This document shows positions 22,638-32,760 of a DNA stretch of 64,000 bases, piece by piece. Location: contig MCFE01000014.1 in NCBI GenBank assembly GCA_002104905.1, positions 1 through 64,000 of the forward strand, written 5' to 3'. Origin of the DNA: Basidiobolus meristosporus CBS 931.73. Lineage: Eukaryota > Basidiobolomycota > Basidiobolomycetes > Basidiobolales > Basidiobolaceae. The notes under the pieces were generated by a model. The model saw only the letters and a program-made list of their open reading frames with translations. It searched no databases and had not been told where the DNA came from. The position numbers and the translations under genes were made by a program. Within the stretch, counting starts at the first letter, position 1; each line of letters opens with the position of its first letter.

Positions 22638-22986
22638 TGTTGTAAAAATTTGTATTTCCATCTAAATATTCACCTAACTTAGTCACTTATATCATCACCT
22701 TCAAATCCTAGAGAATACTGACCAAATTCCTTGTCGGGATTTACTTAGAATATTTTCACCAAAATACCAGGTACCCAGAACATGAAAATTCTCAAAGTTG
22801 TCCAAACAGCCCCAAACTTTGCACACATGTTCTTGGGACCTTCCTTAACCTATTCATTGTGTTTGTAATGCCCAGACCAGGTAAAAGTATAAATACTACT
22901 TTTACATTCAATAAATCATTAAGTGAAAACCACATAATCTACTTGTTCTCCAAATCACTTCCAACATCTCCAAGACTCTTACAACA
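22638..22986 (+). repeat. 3-prime LTR of the copia element
   Basis: 349 bp, nearly identical to the 5-prime LTR. Five differences are visible: two A/T changes and one C/T change in the first 25 bases, T/C in CTTGTTGGG, and T/C near the end (CCAATATC / CCAACATC). It is followed by the target duplication TATAT. Confidence 0.95.
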
Positions 22987-23065
22987 TATATATCATACTT
23001 TACATATATTGCTCAAACTGATCAGTTTTCACTGAAGCCACTTTTGAATGATTTTACTTACCTTA

Positions 23066-23411
23066 TGCTGTAAGAGTCATGGAGATACTGAAAGTGATTG
23101 GGAGAGCAAGTATTTTATGTGGCTTTCACAAATGACTTATTGAATGTAAAAGTAGTATTTGTACTTTATGTAGTCTTGGCAGAAAAAGCATATACATATG
23201 TTCAAGAAGACCCCAGGAACATGTAAGCAAAGTTTGGGGTTGCTTGGACAACTTATCTATTCTTTGTGTTCTGAGTACCTGATGTTTTGGTGAAAATATT
23301 CTAAGTAAATCCCAACAAGGAATTTGGTCAGTGTTCTCTATGATTTGCAGGTAATGATATAAGTGACTAAGTTAGGTAAGTATTTAGCTGGAAATACAAA
23401 CTTTTACATCA
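23066..23411 (-). mobile_element. Solo LTR of the copia family (-)
   Basis: Reverse-complement copy of the family LTR, with ends TGCTGTAAGAG...CTTTTACATCA on the plus strand. Flanks CCTTA and GCTTA match at four of five bases. It is clearly more diverged than the LTRs of the full element and lies only 80 bases from it. Confidence 0.85.
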
Positions 23412-24795
23412 GCTTATTGCTGAAATATGAGTTATCTGTTAAAGGCTACTGTGTGAAGTAGCAAACCGCTAAATTTGTGATGACCCACATCTTATTATGA
23501 TATACTAATCTGTCCAAAGCCCTTAAATTTGCACATCACCTCATAGGCTATTTCTTGGGCTATTCTACTCCTTAATCCTAGCAAGCACCACCAATACCAT
23601 AGATTCTCTACTAAAATCAATTAAGTAATAAATGGATATCATTAGGTGCTTCCAGTTTTCTGGGTCAGGTTTGGCTCTCCCAAGCATATTATGTCTATGT
23701 TTTGCTTGCCAGGACTCTATTGCCTCAACCTTGCCAAAAAGACTGATTGGCTCAACCTGCTGATGTTGTGCCTATTCAATTAACACCTAAGCCACCTATA
23801 TAATATAACATTCTACCTGATTAATTGCTGAGTTATGTATTACTTGGCTAAAGTTCAGCTTATAAGATATTAGCTAATTGTCAACATAGTGAATGTCTGA
23901 AAGTTGTCAGTATTTTCAAGCTTGTCCAAAAGCCCTAAACATTGCACAGAGCTTCCTGATACCTTCTTCAAGACACAACTACTGATAGTCATGCAACATT
24001 CCCTCCAAAATATAAGTACTTTACTTGAACTCAAGAAAATAGCAAGTGAATATCAAGCAATCTTCTAATTCTCCAGATCACTTTCAATACTCCATAGAAC
24101 CTGTTGACATTCTTATTAATGCTTACATATGATACAAGTAATTCACTACGTACTTTGATATTTGTCTGCGAATCAGGAATCATTTTATGGTGATAGGTAA
24201 GGATTACTTGCAATGATGGAGATACCCAAAATACAAGAGTTTTTGTGATTTACAAAAAGCATTAATTACATTTTACTACTCAATATCACCGCTTCATAAT
24301 TTCCGCTATCCAATATAACTATATAACGCTTACATTATTACAAGCATTCATCAGTACCCAGTCCTGCAGATAAGCATGAAACTGACAAAATGACAGGAAC
24401 TTATATATGATTATGATCAGACTCAGCCCTCTCAGCATTTATAATACTCAACACACAGATTAATGACCAAAGTGTTGGAGGTTAACCTGATCAATGCACA
24501 AAATCTTTGGAAGACGCTCAATGTGGAAACAGCTTGGCCAATACACTTGAGAAGTGAGCAAAACCTATGAAAGATCATCATTTTGTGAATAGCTTTTATA
24601 TAGTAGACCCCCGCATGATTTCGGGATACGATTGAGATAAACATACACAATTAGCGGGCAGCCTGTTGACATACATGAAAGAGCTTCCTTGTCGCTATTT
24701 TGGCCAAAAATCAGCAGAATTTGATACTCCAAACAATTTACAAGAGGAAGGCGGTATTTTATTTAACAAACAATTAATACAGTATCCAAAGTAGC
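23412..24795. other. Spacer with an old LTR relic
   Basis: AT-rich. At about 23880-24115 a decayed plus-strand LTR of the copia family can be recognised (words 'ttgtccaaaagccctaaacattgcac', 'aatataagtacttta', 'ctccagatcactttcaatactcc'). No gene is seen between it and the next protein-coding gene. Confidence 0.5.
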
Positions 24796-25590
24796 CTAGT
24801 ATTCGATATTACACTGATCATAGGGGAAACGGGCATGTTCCTTGATATTGTTGTTGTAAGGGTTATCAAGAGGCCCGTTGATAGACATCCAAACGCCATT
24901 GTGCTCCTTGTTGTAACCAGCACCCCAGCTGAGGAAACCAACCTCAGGTCTATAACGAGGCTTTGTGTAGTTAATAGTGGTTCCAAGGCAGGGGTAGCAG
25001 AAGTCATCCCCTTCAACACGATAGCATTGTGAGCTGTAGAGTCCAGTGCGGGGTTGAGATTTATCGCCTAACCAGTTCTCAAGGAATTGATAAAAGTAAC
25101 CAAGGCCGTTGTCTTTTGGGCTGGAGACTCGTAGCACACCAAGCTTTTCCCACTGGTCAGTGATCTTTACCGAACCGGTGTATACGTTATAATCGCCATC
25201 ACGGTGATAATCAACCTTGAAACGATACTTGTGGCCATCAACCCAAGGATAGACCAACCAAATATGGCGGCCGGTGCCTTCATGTGCGAATCCGCTACTC
25301 TCACACTTCTCACAGATCTCGACGACTTCAGCGTCCTGCTCGCCATCCCACAAGGAAAACAAAAAGCGTCTGTCTTTGTTGCCTACTTGCATACCAAGGT
25401 AGCCGTTATCCCATCCGGTAGCCATGTAGAAGGTGATATCGGGTGAATATCCTGGCACCGCTGCGACATCGGTCTCAAAGCTGGTATACTTATGGCCGTG
25501 CTCCAAGTAGGGGAGGCTATGAATGGCCACTAGAAGAGCCTGAAGAGGGAAGAGCGCTATAATTGAAAAAGCGTAGTATACGGCCTTCAT
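24796..25590 (-). CDS. Secreted DUF3472-like protein
   Basis: 264 residues in a single exon from the ATG at 25590. An N-terminal hydrophobic segment (about residues 5-22, ending near LLVAIHSLP) is a signal peptide or anchor. The body shows the DUF3472 pattern: GYLGMQVGNKDRRFLFSLWD near 65-85, a GFAHEGTGRHIWLVYPW stretch, then FKVDYH. Aromatic and Gly-rich beta-type sequence suggests an extracellular sandwich domain. Six or more Cys (CEKCESSG; CYRVEGDDFCYPC; C-terminal C) fit disulphides. The molecular function of DUF3472 is not established, so none is proposed. It sits alone among retroelement relics, near the CBM19-like secreted gene. Confidence 0.75.
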   Translation of the reverse strand: MKAVYYAFSIIALFPLQALLVAIHSLPYLEHGHKYTSFETDVAAVPGYSPDITFYMATGWDNGYLGMQVGNKDRRFLFSLWDGEQDAEVVEICEKCESSGFAHEGTGRHIWLVYPWVDGHKYRFKVDYHRDGDYNVYTGSVKITDQWEKLGVLRVSSPKDNGLGYFYQFLENWLGDKSQPRTGLYSSQCYRVEGDDFCYPCLGTTINYTKPRYRPEVGFLSWGAGYNKEHNGVWMSINGPLDNPYNNNIKEHARFPYDQCNIEY

Positions 25591-26592
25591 TTTGCCAGCG
25601 AAGTATTCTCCGAGTAGACCAAGAGTAAGATTGCTGTCGAAATGCTAGACACCACAGGCCTTTTAATATCACTCAAGCCAACTGTGGCAACCGGCAAGGG
25701 TGGTCCAACTGCCAATCTCGAAGCTCAATTTGGCTTATCTCGCATTGATATCCCAGTCCCGTTGAGACAGATATCTATAGAAGATTGAACCAGCATGAAG
25801 CAGAAATTTCCTGAAATAATGCTAAGCAAGATCACGTTTCCATTGCCCTAACTGGTGGAAAAATACTGAAAACAGTCAGTAAACAGGCGAAGTTATAGGG
25901 CATGTACGCATTTGTTGATATACCATTCTTTGCCTGACTGGTTGACAATTATCACCTATTCTGGATGCTATTCCCATTCTTTACCGTTCATCTCATTATG
26001 GCGATTGCGATGGATTTACTGGTCCGCTACGCTGACTGATTTAGGACAATTACCTAGTATGTACCAGCACCAATCCCAGACTTAGCATTGCGAACATCAA
26101 TTAGATTGACTATTCGGTGCTACTGCTTCGGCTGATTACATTGCCATACGCTCAGCATTATCGTATCAAGATAGCCGGAACTCATCGCATCTAGATGGCA
26201 TCGTAAAAATCTAGCCTCACCTCCTCTCCATTTATCCAGAAAAACATTCAGTCAATACGCATATGGATCAACCACAGTCGGCTCCCTGCTCCAAGTCTCT
26301 ACCCCTTCCAAAACATCGCAGGTTACTTCATGGCAAATACTTGTTTCTGGCTTAATACTCTTTAATCACTTCGTTTTCATAAGCCTTGGAACGGCCAGTA
26401 GTCGAATGTTGTACTTGTTGCAGTATCAAAAATCACTGGACATTTGTAGTAGTTTTATTTAGGAAATGACATGTCGGAGATTTACATTTGATATTCGTTA
26501 CTATTTGGACTACCGGGTGTAACCTTCGATCAATGAATCACACGCTGTAGAAGGCTTGCACCTCTCTAGAACCAAGAGCAGGAAACAAGCAA
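25591..26592. other. Intergenic, nothing recognised
   Basis: About 1 kb between two minus-strand secreted-protein genes. No repeat of the copia family and no credible open frame is seen. Confidence 0.45.
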
Positions 26593-27096
26593 CTAGGCCC
26601 TCTGATGCTTACGGGTGGGCTTTTTTGGTACGGGAACTTTGCATGTTTTGGGCTTCGACAAAGAAGCTGCGGTTTTACAGGTAATGTAACCATCACTTTC
26701 CTTCACACATAGAAAGCCAGAGGGACATTTGAATGTATATAGTTGGTCGGCCATACAGTACTTGTATTCTGCAGACTTTCCAGAGTCAACACAAGCTGGC
26801 GCGGTATTATCACAGGGTCCCTCAGATAGATTTCCGGATGCTTGTTGGGCTGCGGATGCTACTATGGTTCCAGCAATGGAGCATGAGATTTCGCCACCGG
26901 GCTGATCATAGCAGAAGGTTGCGGAGGGGCACTTTTGGGTGACCAGTTGACCATTGAGGCAATAGGCGTATTCGGGGGATTTCCCGGAGTCTTTACAGCC
27001 TGATAGGTCATTTTCGCAGGATGCCGCTTCTTGCGGGTACGCTGCTACTACAGCAGTGCAAGCAATGAGAGTCAATACCTTGGAGATATGCAGCAT
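26593..27096 (-). CDS. Small secreted protein with two CBM19-like cysteine modules
   Basis: 167 residues in one exon from the ATG at 27096, with a signal peptide (MLHISKVLTLIACTAVVAAY). Two repeats follow, near residues 26-75 and 92-142. Each has six Cys with spacing close to C-x6-C-x10-C-x9-C-x5-C-x9-C and the shared core SGK.xEY.YC...L...KCPS..xC. This is the pattern of chitin-binding CBM19 modules, which occur at the ends of fungal chitinases, but here there is no catalytic domain. A Lys/Pro/Arg-rich tail follows (VPVPKKPTRKHQRA). Likely role, inferred only: cell-wall chitin binding or masking. TATAAATA lies about 50 bases upstream (near 27147-27154). Confidence 0.78.
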   Translation of the reverse strand: MLHISKVLTLIACTAVVAAYPQEAASCENDLSGCKDSGKSPEYAYCLNGQLVTQKCPSATFCYDQPGGEISCSIAGTIVASAAQQASGNLSEGPCDNTAPACVDSGKSAEYKYCMADQLYTFKCPSGFLCVKESDGYITCKTAASLSKPKTCKVPVPKKPTRKHQRA

Positions 27097-28238
27097 GCTG
27101 AGTGAAAAAGTGTGAAGTGTGAAGTTAGTGCTCTTTGTGACGCTGTTTATTTATATCTCCAGTGAAATCCTTTGAGATGTGAGTAACGAAGGATTACCTA
27201 TTTGGGGCATTGAGCGATCTTCAGGCCAAAGGCAACCACTTGACTTTTCTGAGCGATCCCTCAATAGTGTTAGATAATGCTCTGACTATTGATTGGTTTT
27301 GGGATTGGCAAGGATCGAGAGTGGCGTACAAACGTTAGCTAGGCTGCATGGAAGGCTTCGGATTAGGTTTCTTTCACAGCCCTTACCGAGATAAAATGAC
27401 CGAATTGGGATGTGCCATTTCTGGCCCGATGGAGTTTATTAACCACTGATAGGGCTGGACAAACGAAATGGGGATTCAGCTTGTGAGTTGTTCCACTACT
27501 CGATATGGAAGTGCGAAAATCCAGGCGAGCTCAATGCTCTTTATGACAACTTTTTTATCTTTCAGGCCTTACACTCGGTATCATCCCGTGGGAAATCCGG
27601 TTCACTTTTTCTTCATAAAAGGCAGGGGACTGTAGAAAATTCCAAGCATGCATGTGACGGCTTTGCAATATTTCTGTCAAGCTATGCAATGAAGCTGCCC
27701 GCTCCAAAATACACCCATGATCGGCCAATTATTGGATCCGCAAGACTAGCCCACCTCTACAATAACTAGAGCATTGTTACTTTATTAGGCTTGTAAGAAG
27801 CATCCATACAACTCCATGTTCCCACCACTGTTATGCAGTAACCATGGGGCTGAAGAATTATTATTAGATATATATCACTCTTGAACATTTCATCAGCAAA
27901 ACCATTAGTTCTGGGCATCCAATCGCCTTCTTATTTGGTACCCAACAAGTGCTCACCATTGGTGTTCCATTGCCAAGTAAGCCTTTTTAGCTCTTTCTTT
28001 TAACCAGACTGCTATATTTCTTCTCAGAATTATCTTCTACTTCATTACCTCAATATGCCAAGGTCAAACCTTTGTCAAGATTTTGAAATTATTGAAAGTG
28101 GTTGATAGTTTGCACACTATCTGGGTCTTGCTCTGTGCCCTATGCTTGCTACTCATACCTTTACAAGATATTGGTAAGATAAATGTGTGGACTACAATTA
28201 GCATTGTCCCAGGAACAAGTTCTGTGGCCATTTTTACT
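27097..28238. other. Intergenic, nothing recognised
   Basis: About 1.1 kb. A 93-codon open frame at 27488-27769 has no signal, motif or neighbouring exon to support it. Confidence 0.4.
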
Positions 28239-28430
28239 GTTAGAGTCATGGAACTATTGGAAATAATTGGGAGAGAAAGTGAATTATGTGCTTTCACTCA
28301 ATGAAATACTGAATATAAGAGTGGAACTTTGCCATTATAAATTCTTAAATCCAGATGTGATTGAGCATATACATATCTCAGGATGGCCCTAGAAGTATCT
28401 TTGCAAACTGCAGGAATCCTAACAAGCATT
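28239..28430 (-). mobile_element. Old LTR relic of the copia family (-)
   Basis: 'actgttagagtcatggaactattggaaataattgggagagaaagtgaattatgtgctttcact' parallels the reverse complement of the LTR 3-prime part. It is strongly decayed, the ends are unclear, and no target duplication is seen. Confidence 0.5.
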
Positions 28431-28475
28431 GGGATCTTCTATGCTTTAAGCACCTTGTATCTTGATGGAAATACT

Positions 28476-28825
28476 TGTTGTAAGAGTCTTGGAGATATTG
28501 GAAGTGACTTGGGAGAACAAGTAGATTTTGTGGTTTTCACTTAATGATTTATTGAATGTAAAAGTAGTGTTTATACTTTTATACAGTCTTGGCATAGCAA
28601 ACATGTAGAATAGGTTAAGGAAGGTCCCAAGAACATGTGTGCAAAGTGTGGGGCTGTTTGGACAACTCTGAGAATTTTCATGCTCTAGGTACCTGGTATT
28701 TTGGTGAAAATATTCTAAGTAAATCCCAACAAGGATTTTGGTCAGTATTCTCTAAGATTTGAAGGTAATGATCTAAGTGACTAAGTCAGGTAAATATTTA
28801 GGTGGAATTGCAAAATTTTGCAACA
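28476..28825 (-). mobile_element. Solo LTR of the copia family (-) with perfect target duplication
   Basis: 350-bp reverse-oriented LTR with plus-strand ends TGTTGTAAGAG...TTTTGCAACA. It is flanked on both sides by ATACT (28471-28475 and 28826-28830), a perfect 5-bp duplication. This indicates LTR-LTR recombination of an inserted element. Confidence 0.92.
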
Positions 28826-28888
28826 ATACTGACTGTTAATCATGGTAAAGAACTTGGTCAGGAAATAATAGATTGAAGTACTTAGATC

Positions 28889-29173
28889 TGTTGTAAAATT
28901 CTATATTTACACCCAAATATTCCCCCAAATTTGTCACTTAAATCATTTCCTTCAAATTGTGGAGAATACTGAGCAAATTCCATGTTGCAATTTATCTAGA
29001 ATATTTTCACCAGAATATCTGGTACCCAAAACATGAGATTTTATAAAGCTGTCCAAATAGCCCCAAACTCTGCACACATACTCTTGGGACCTTCCTAGGC
29101 GTACTTTAAGTGAAAACTGCACAATCTACTTGTTCTCACAATCCCTTCTAGTATCCCCAAGACTCTTACAGCA
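28889..29173 (+). mobile_element. Solo LTR of the copia family (+), internally deleted
   Basis: Starts TGTTGTAAAAT and ends CTTACAGCA. About 60 bases of the promoter/poly(A) region present in other copies are missing near 29100. The flanks do not match, and it abuts the next LTR fragment directly. Confidence 0.8.
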
Positions 29174-29281
29174 CTTGGGACCTTCCTAGGCACATTTTAT
29201 ACTGTTGCTTTGCCAAGACCATGTAAAGGTATCAATACTACTTTAATATTCAATAAATCATTAAGTGAAGGTCATATAATC
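29174..29281 (+). mobile_element. LTR fragment of the copia family (+)
   Basis: Corresponds to the middle of the LTR, from 'cttgggaccttcct' through 'caataaatcattaagtgaag'. It is cut off on the left by the preceding LTR and on the right, at 'cataatc', by the next one. Confidence 0.75.
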
Positions 29282-29613
29282 TGTTGTAAAAATCCAGAAT
29301 TCCACCTAAATATTCACCTAGCTTAGTCACTTAGATCAATACCTTCAAAGCCTAGAGAATACTGACCATATTCCTTGTTGGGATTTACTTAGAATATTTA
29401 CCCAGAACATGAAAATTCTCAAAGTTGTCCAAACAGCCCCACACTTTGCACACTTGCTCTTGGAACCTTTCTTAACCTATTCTACATGTTTGCTATGCCA
29501 AGACAATGTAAAAGTATAAATACTACTTTTACATTCAATAAATCACTAAGTGAAAACCACATAATCTACTTGTTCTCCCAATTACATCCAATATCTCCAA
29601 AACACTTACAACA
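29282..29613 (+). mobile_element. Solo LTR of the copia family (+)
   Basis: 332 bases from TGTTGTAAAAATCC to CTTACAACA. About 18 bases are missing where other copies read 'tttcaccaaaataccaggta'. The flanks TAATC and CACAG do not match. Third of three LTR pieces in direct contact (28889-29613). Confidence 0.82.
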
Positions 29614-29939
29614 CACAGATAATGCTTTCAGCTTATACAACCCACTTTTACTTTGTAGTAGTCAAGCTATTTGCTGTAGATACTTTCCCTACAATTACCA
29701 AGTCTATGAACCTCAACAATTACAGGAACCTGTGTGAAATAGCTTTACTAAGTGCCTAGACTCTGGTAGTTTTCACAGTAAACCAATAGGAATTAATGTG
29801 TCATATCTGCTTATGAGACCATCATAGCTACACTCGGTGTAAATTGTAGTTTCAGAATCCTCAAGTGAGGCTAGTCTAATAGCTGGTTGTGGTTATTCTT
29901 AACTTATGCAAAATCTAAACAAAACATCTTCAATGCTTT

Positions 29940-30278
29940 TGCACAAGAAGTGAAGAAATAGTACAAAGTGATTGGAAAACAAGTAGATTTTGTAGCTCTC
30001 ACCTGATAATTTGTTGAATATAAAGTAATACTTATTCTTTACATGGTTTGGGTGTAAAGCTCATGAGACTTGTTTAGGCAATTCTAAGTTTATATGTGCA
30101 AAACCTGGGATTTTGGATAACTATGAGAATTTCAATGTCTAGGGCAACTAAGATTTTGGTCAAATACCTCAGGCAGTTTGCAACAAAGAACTTGGGCAAA
30201 ATGCTCCAAGGCTCCTACACTTTGATCTAAGTGACTAGGCTGGTAGGGTATCTAAGTACAATTACAAAACTTGTAACT
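29940..30278 (-). mobile_element. Old LTR relic of the copia family (-)
   Basis: Decayed reverse-oriented copy recognisable by 'gattggaaaacaagtagattttgtagctctcacctgataatttgttgaatataaa', 'gggattttggataactatgagaatttcaatg', and 'gatctaagtgactaggctggtagg'. It ends near 'acaaaacttgtaac'. Confidence 0.6.
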
Positions 30279-30479
30279 TTTCTGGGGATAAGCTGAACTG
30301 AAACTTTGGGGCAAATTTATGGATTGGAATGCAACATTGATATAAGTGGTGGAATCTCTAAGGGCTAAATTGATGAGAATATAGCAAAAGACCATAAGAA
30401 GACAAGCTCAAGACTAAGAGAGCATATAGTCTCTGAAGTAGTTGCATTATTTCAAGGTATTGATAAACAGATCATATGT

Positions 30480-30575
30480 GCAGTATTCAAGCTGTTATCA
30501 CATGAAGCTAGAAGTGATGAGTAATAAGGCATGAGCTGCGGGACTTGGGTTCAAATCCCACTCTATACAATATGG
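30480..30575 (+). other. tRNA-like T-arm / B-box sequence
   Basis: GGTTCAAATCC at 30548-30558 sits in a short stem (TGGG TTCAAAT CCCA), the hallmark of a tRNA T-arm. I cannot fold a complete cloverleaf from the upstream bases, and no T-run terminator follows closely. It could be a degenerate tRNA or a tRNA-derived SINE head. Confidence 0.25.
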
Positions 30576-30917
30576 CCTAAAAAGCTTGTATCCTTCATTT
30601 TCCAAATGGTACATAGAAGCCTCTTTTAGAGTATTTTAAATGAGTTATTTATAGGTTTGGCTTGTATTAGTGTTGAGAATTCACAATCACCGAGGTCAAA
30701 CCAATATTTCTTCTATATTTTAACTATGTGGTATTTGTGGCCAATACTGGAATACCAAGTTGTCATGTCAAAATGCTTCAAGTCAAGAATGAAGTGTTAC
30801 TCTAGTCCATGATTGTTCAAGGCGCAAAAATCTGGACCTGGATTTGGAATCGCATCCCATAACTGCTGAGAATCAAACCTATTGTATATAGTAGTGCCTT
30901 CATGCAACCAGTAAGGC

Positions 30918-31082
30918 ATACTTACCTGGCAGGGGCAGCTCGTGATCAAGAAGGCGAGTTGTTCGTTTTGGAACTTGAGCATTGCACAGCGTCTCAGGGT
31001 CTTTAACGCGAACATCCTTCGGGGTGTCTCGACTGTTAAATTTTTGTTTGTGGGAAGTGAGCGCTATGCGCCGCCTCCTGCC
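30918..31082 (+). ncRNA. U1 spliceosomal snRNA
   Basis: The RNA starts ATACTTACCTGGCAGGGG, the universal U1 5-prime end whose ACTTACCTG pairs with 5-prime splice sites. The loop-II word CATTGCAC (U1A site in metazoans) follows near 30980. The Sm-binding site AAATTTTTG stands at 31038-31046, after TCTCGACTG, and a final GC-rich hairpin ends near 31082. The length of about 165 matches U1. A TATATAG sequence lies about 25 bases upstream, near 30892. The exact 3-prime end is uncertain by a few bases. Open frames on the opposite strand here are spurious. Confidence 0.92.
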
Positions 31083-32760
31083 ATTCTCCTATACAAATAT
31101 ATCTATATTCCTCATCGGTAGTTAATAACTTTCATACACACACACTGAATGAGCTATGATTTGTGGTCATAATGAGTGGCATCATACTGCTCTATTGGTG
31201 GTAGTCGGTATAAATATTCCTGGTCAACATTCATGTGATATTAAACAACTTCCAATTTTATCCATGTTAAGCATGTTTTGATCGCCAATCCTTATACCGT
31301 TTAATTGGGGCGCTCAACTATAAGATGGGCATCTTTCTTGCTTCGTACAACAGTAACACTGAGCTAGCAAATGCCAATTATTTGAGCTACTATTTGGGTT
31401 CAATGAATCGGTGCATTATTGGAGACACGCAGACATCCCCATATTGCTTTGAAAGTAGATGAAATTGAAAAGATGGAGCTAATCTGTCATAACCATGAAA
31501 AAAGGTATTCGGGGCATTTAGAAATGTGGTACTTGGTGTATGCAGAGTTTGGGGCCTTTCGTATAGACAGGTTGGCGAATACATGATTGTGGACAGCCAC
31601 TAGCCAATCAAATATACGATCAGCTAGCGATCAAATCAGATTAATCGATTAGACCACGAGGTGGAATTTCACAACAGCCAACAAGGTATTTAAGTGTGTG
31701 AAATTAGCCGAGAGTAGGAACCTAGAGTAGGAACCTAGAGTAGGAACCATCCTGTAACGTACGTGTCAATTACTGGTCGAAGTATATCGAGTAACCAAGT
31801 ACTCGATAGTTCTCATGGGAAACACACAAACACCTCATACGACAACAAACATACCTGTGGCTAATTCGCAATCACTGAGCAACCAGTGCGGACGTTGATT
31901 GGATCACAAACTCGGGCGATACCCATTCTAAGCTTAGTGCAGTGCAATAGAAATTTAAAGTATTAAAGCGACCTTCCCTCTGACCAAAATATTCTCCGGG
32001 AGATATTCCTGATTAGTCCGGATGGTGAATCTAGAGTGGTTGCTTCATTTGGAAGGAGAGAATTGGGCGAAAAGGAAATGTGCTACATCACTCATATGAA
32101 TTAGCAGGATAAAGTTCGCCGATGATTTAGGAAAATGATTATGTTGGATGGTGACCAGGGTGGCACAGAGGATGGGTGATTTGTCAACATTGGATATGTA
32201 TTTGTGTTGTAGCACAATGCTTCTTGAAATGTCGAAGTATTAGCAGTGGCTCGGAAAGGAAATGGGCTTCCAAATCTGCTGGCGGGTTGTAGGCTGCGGG
32301 ATGCGATATCTCCGTCTTGCGCTGGTGGAGCTCTCCACTCACGGCTTGGTTGACTTTCCGCCTTGCTGTTGTATGAGTTCTGAATCAACGGTGCTGGTTC
32401 CTGAACGCCATTCCAAAATATTTGGCCAAGGTGAGTACGGGACTGATCAAGATCAAGTGTGCTAGTCATATGGTTGAAAAAGGAAATCCGGTGGTGGAAA
32501 GGGAGAATAGTGATCCATTCACATTGAGTATACATATATATATTGAGGAGTGTATATATTCCATATACAAATCCGTATGAATGAAGTTGGGTAGATTTTC
32601 GGAGATTTTGACCCGTGTTCTAGGGAATGGCTATATATAATGAATCATCCGCCGACTTTTACTCCATCTACATCGCTTACGTTTAGACTTTATACACCTC
32701 ATTCACCGACTTGCCCTCATACTCGTAAATTGCCCACAGACGGTATTCGCCCACTGCTGA
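31083..32760. other. Intergenic, with a small tandem repeat
   Basis: Boundary between the repeat-rich and gene-dense halves. It holds three copies of a 13-base unit (AGAGTAGGAACCT) at 31711-31749. Open frames such as 32101-32535 on the minus strand lack recognisable features. The stretch just before 32761 probably includes the forkhead gene promoter. Confidence 0.45.
31711..31749. repeat. 13-bp tandem repeat, three units
   Basis: AGAGTAGGAACCT repeated three times; the last unit ends in A instead of T. Confidence 0.85.

Larger units (their letters stand above)
18304..22986 (+). mobile_element. Ty1/copia LTR retrotransposon, full length, inactivated
   Basis: 4683-bp element flanked by a perfect 5-bp duplication TATAT (18299-18303 and 22987-22991). 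LTRs are 18304-18652 and 22638-22986, both 349 bp, with TGTTGTAA...TTACAACA ends; they differ at about five sites. A primer site follows the 5-prime LTR and a purine tract precedes the 3-prime LTR. Domain order Gag, zinc knuckle, protease, integrase, reverse transcriptase, RNase H marks Ty1/copia. The coding region is broken at several points, so the copy is not autonomous. Confidence 0.96.

Noticed and set aside
27488-27769. 93-codon open frame
   Set aside because: No signal peptide, domain, exon partner or codon pattern that would distinguish it from chance.
32101-32535. 144-codon minus-strand open frame upstream of the forkhead gene
   Set aside because: Composition looks low-complexity and no family features appear; probably promoter DNA. 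Kept out for lack of evidence.
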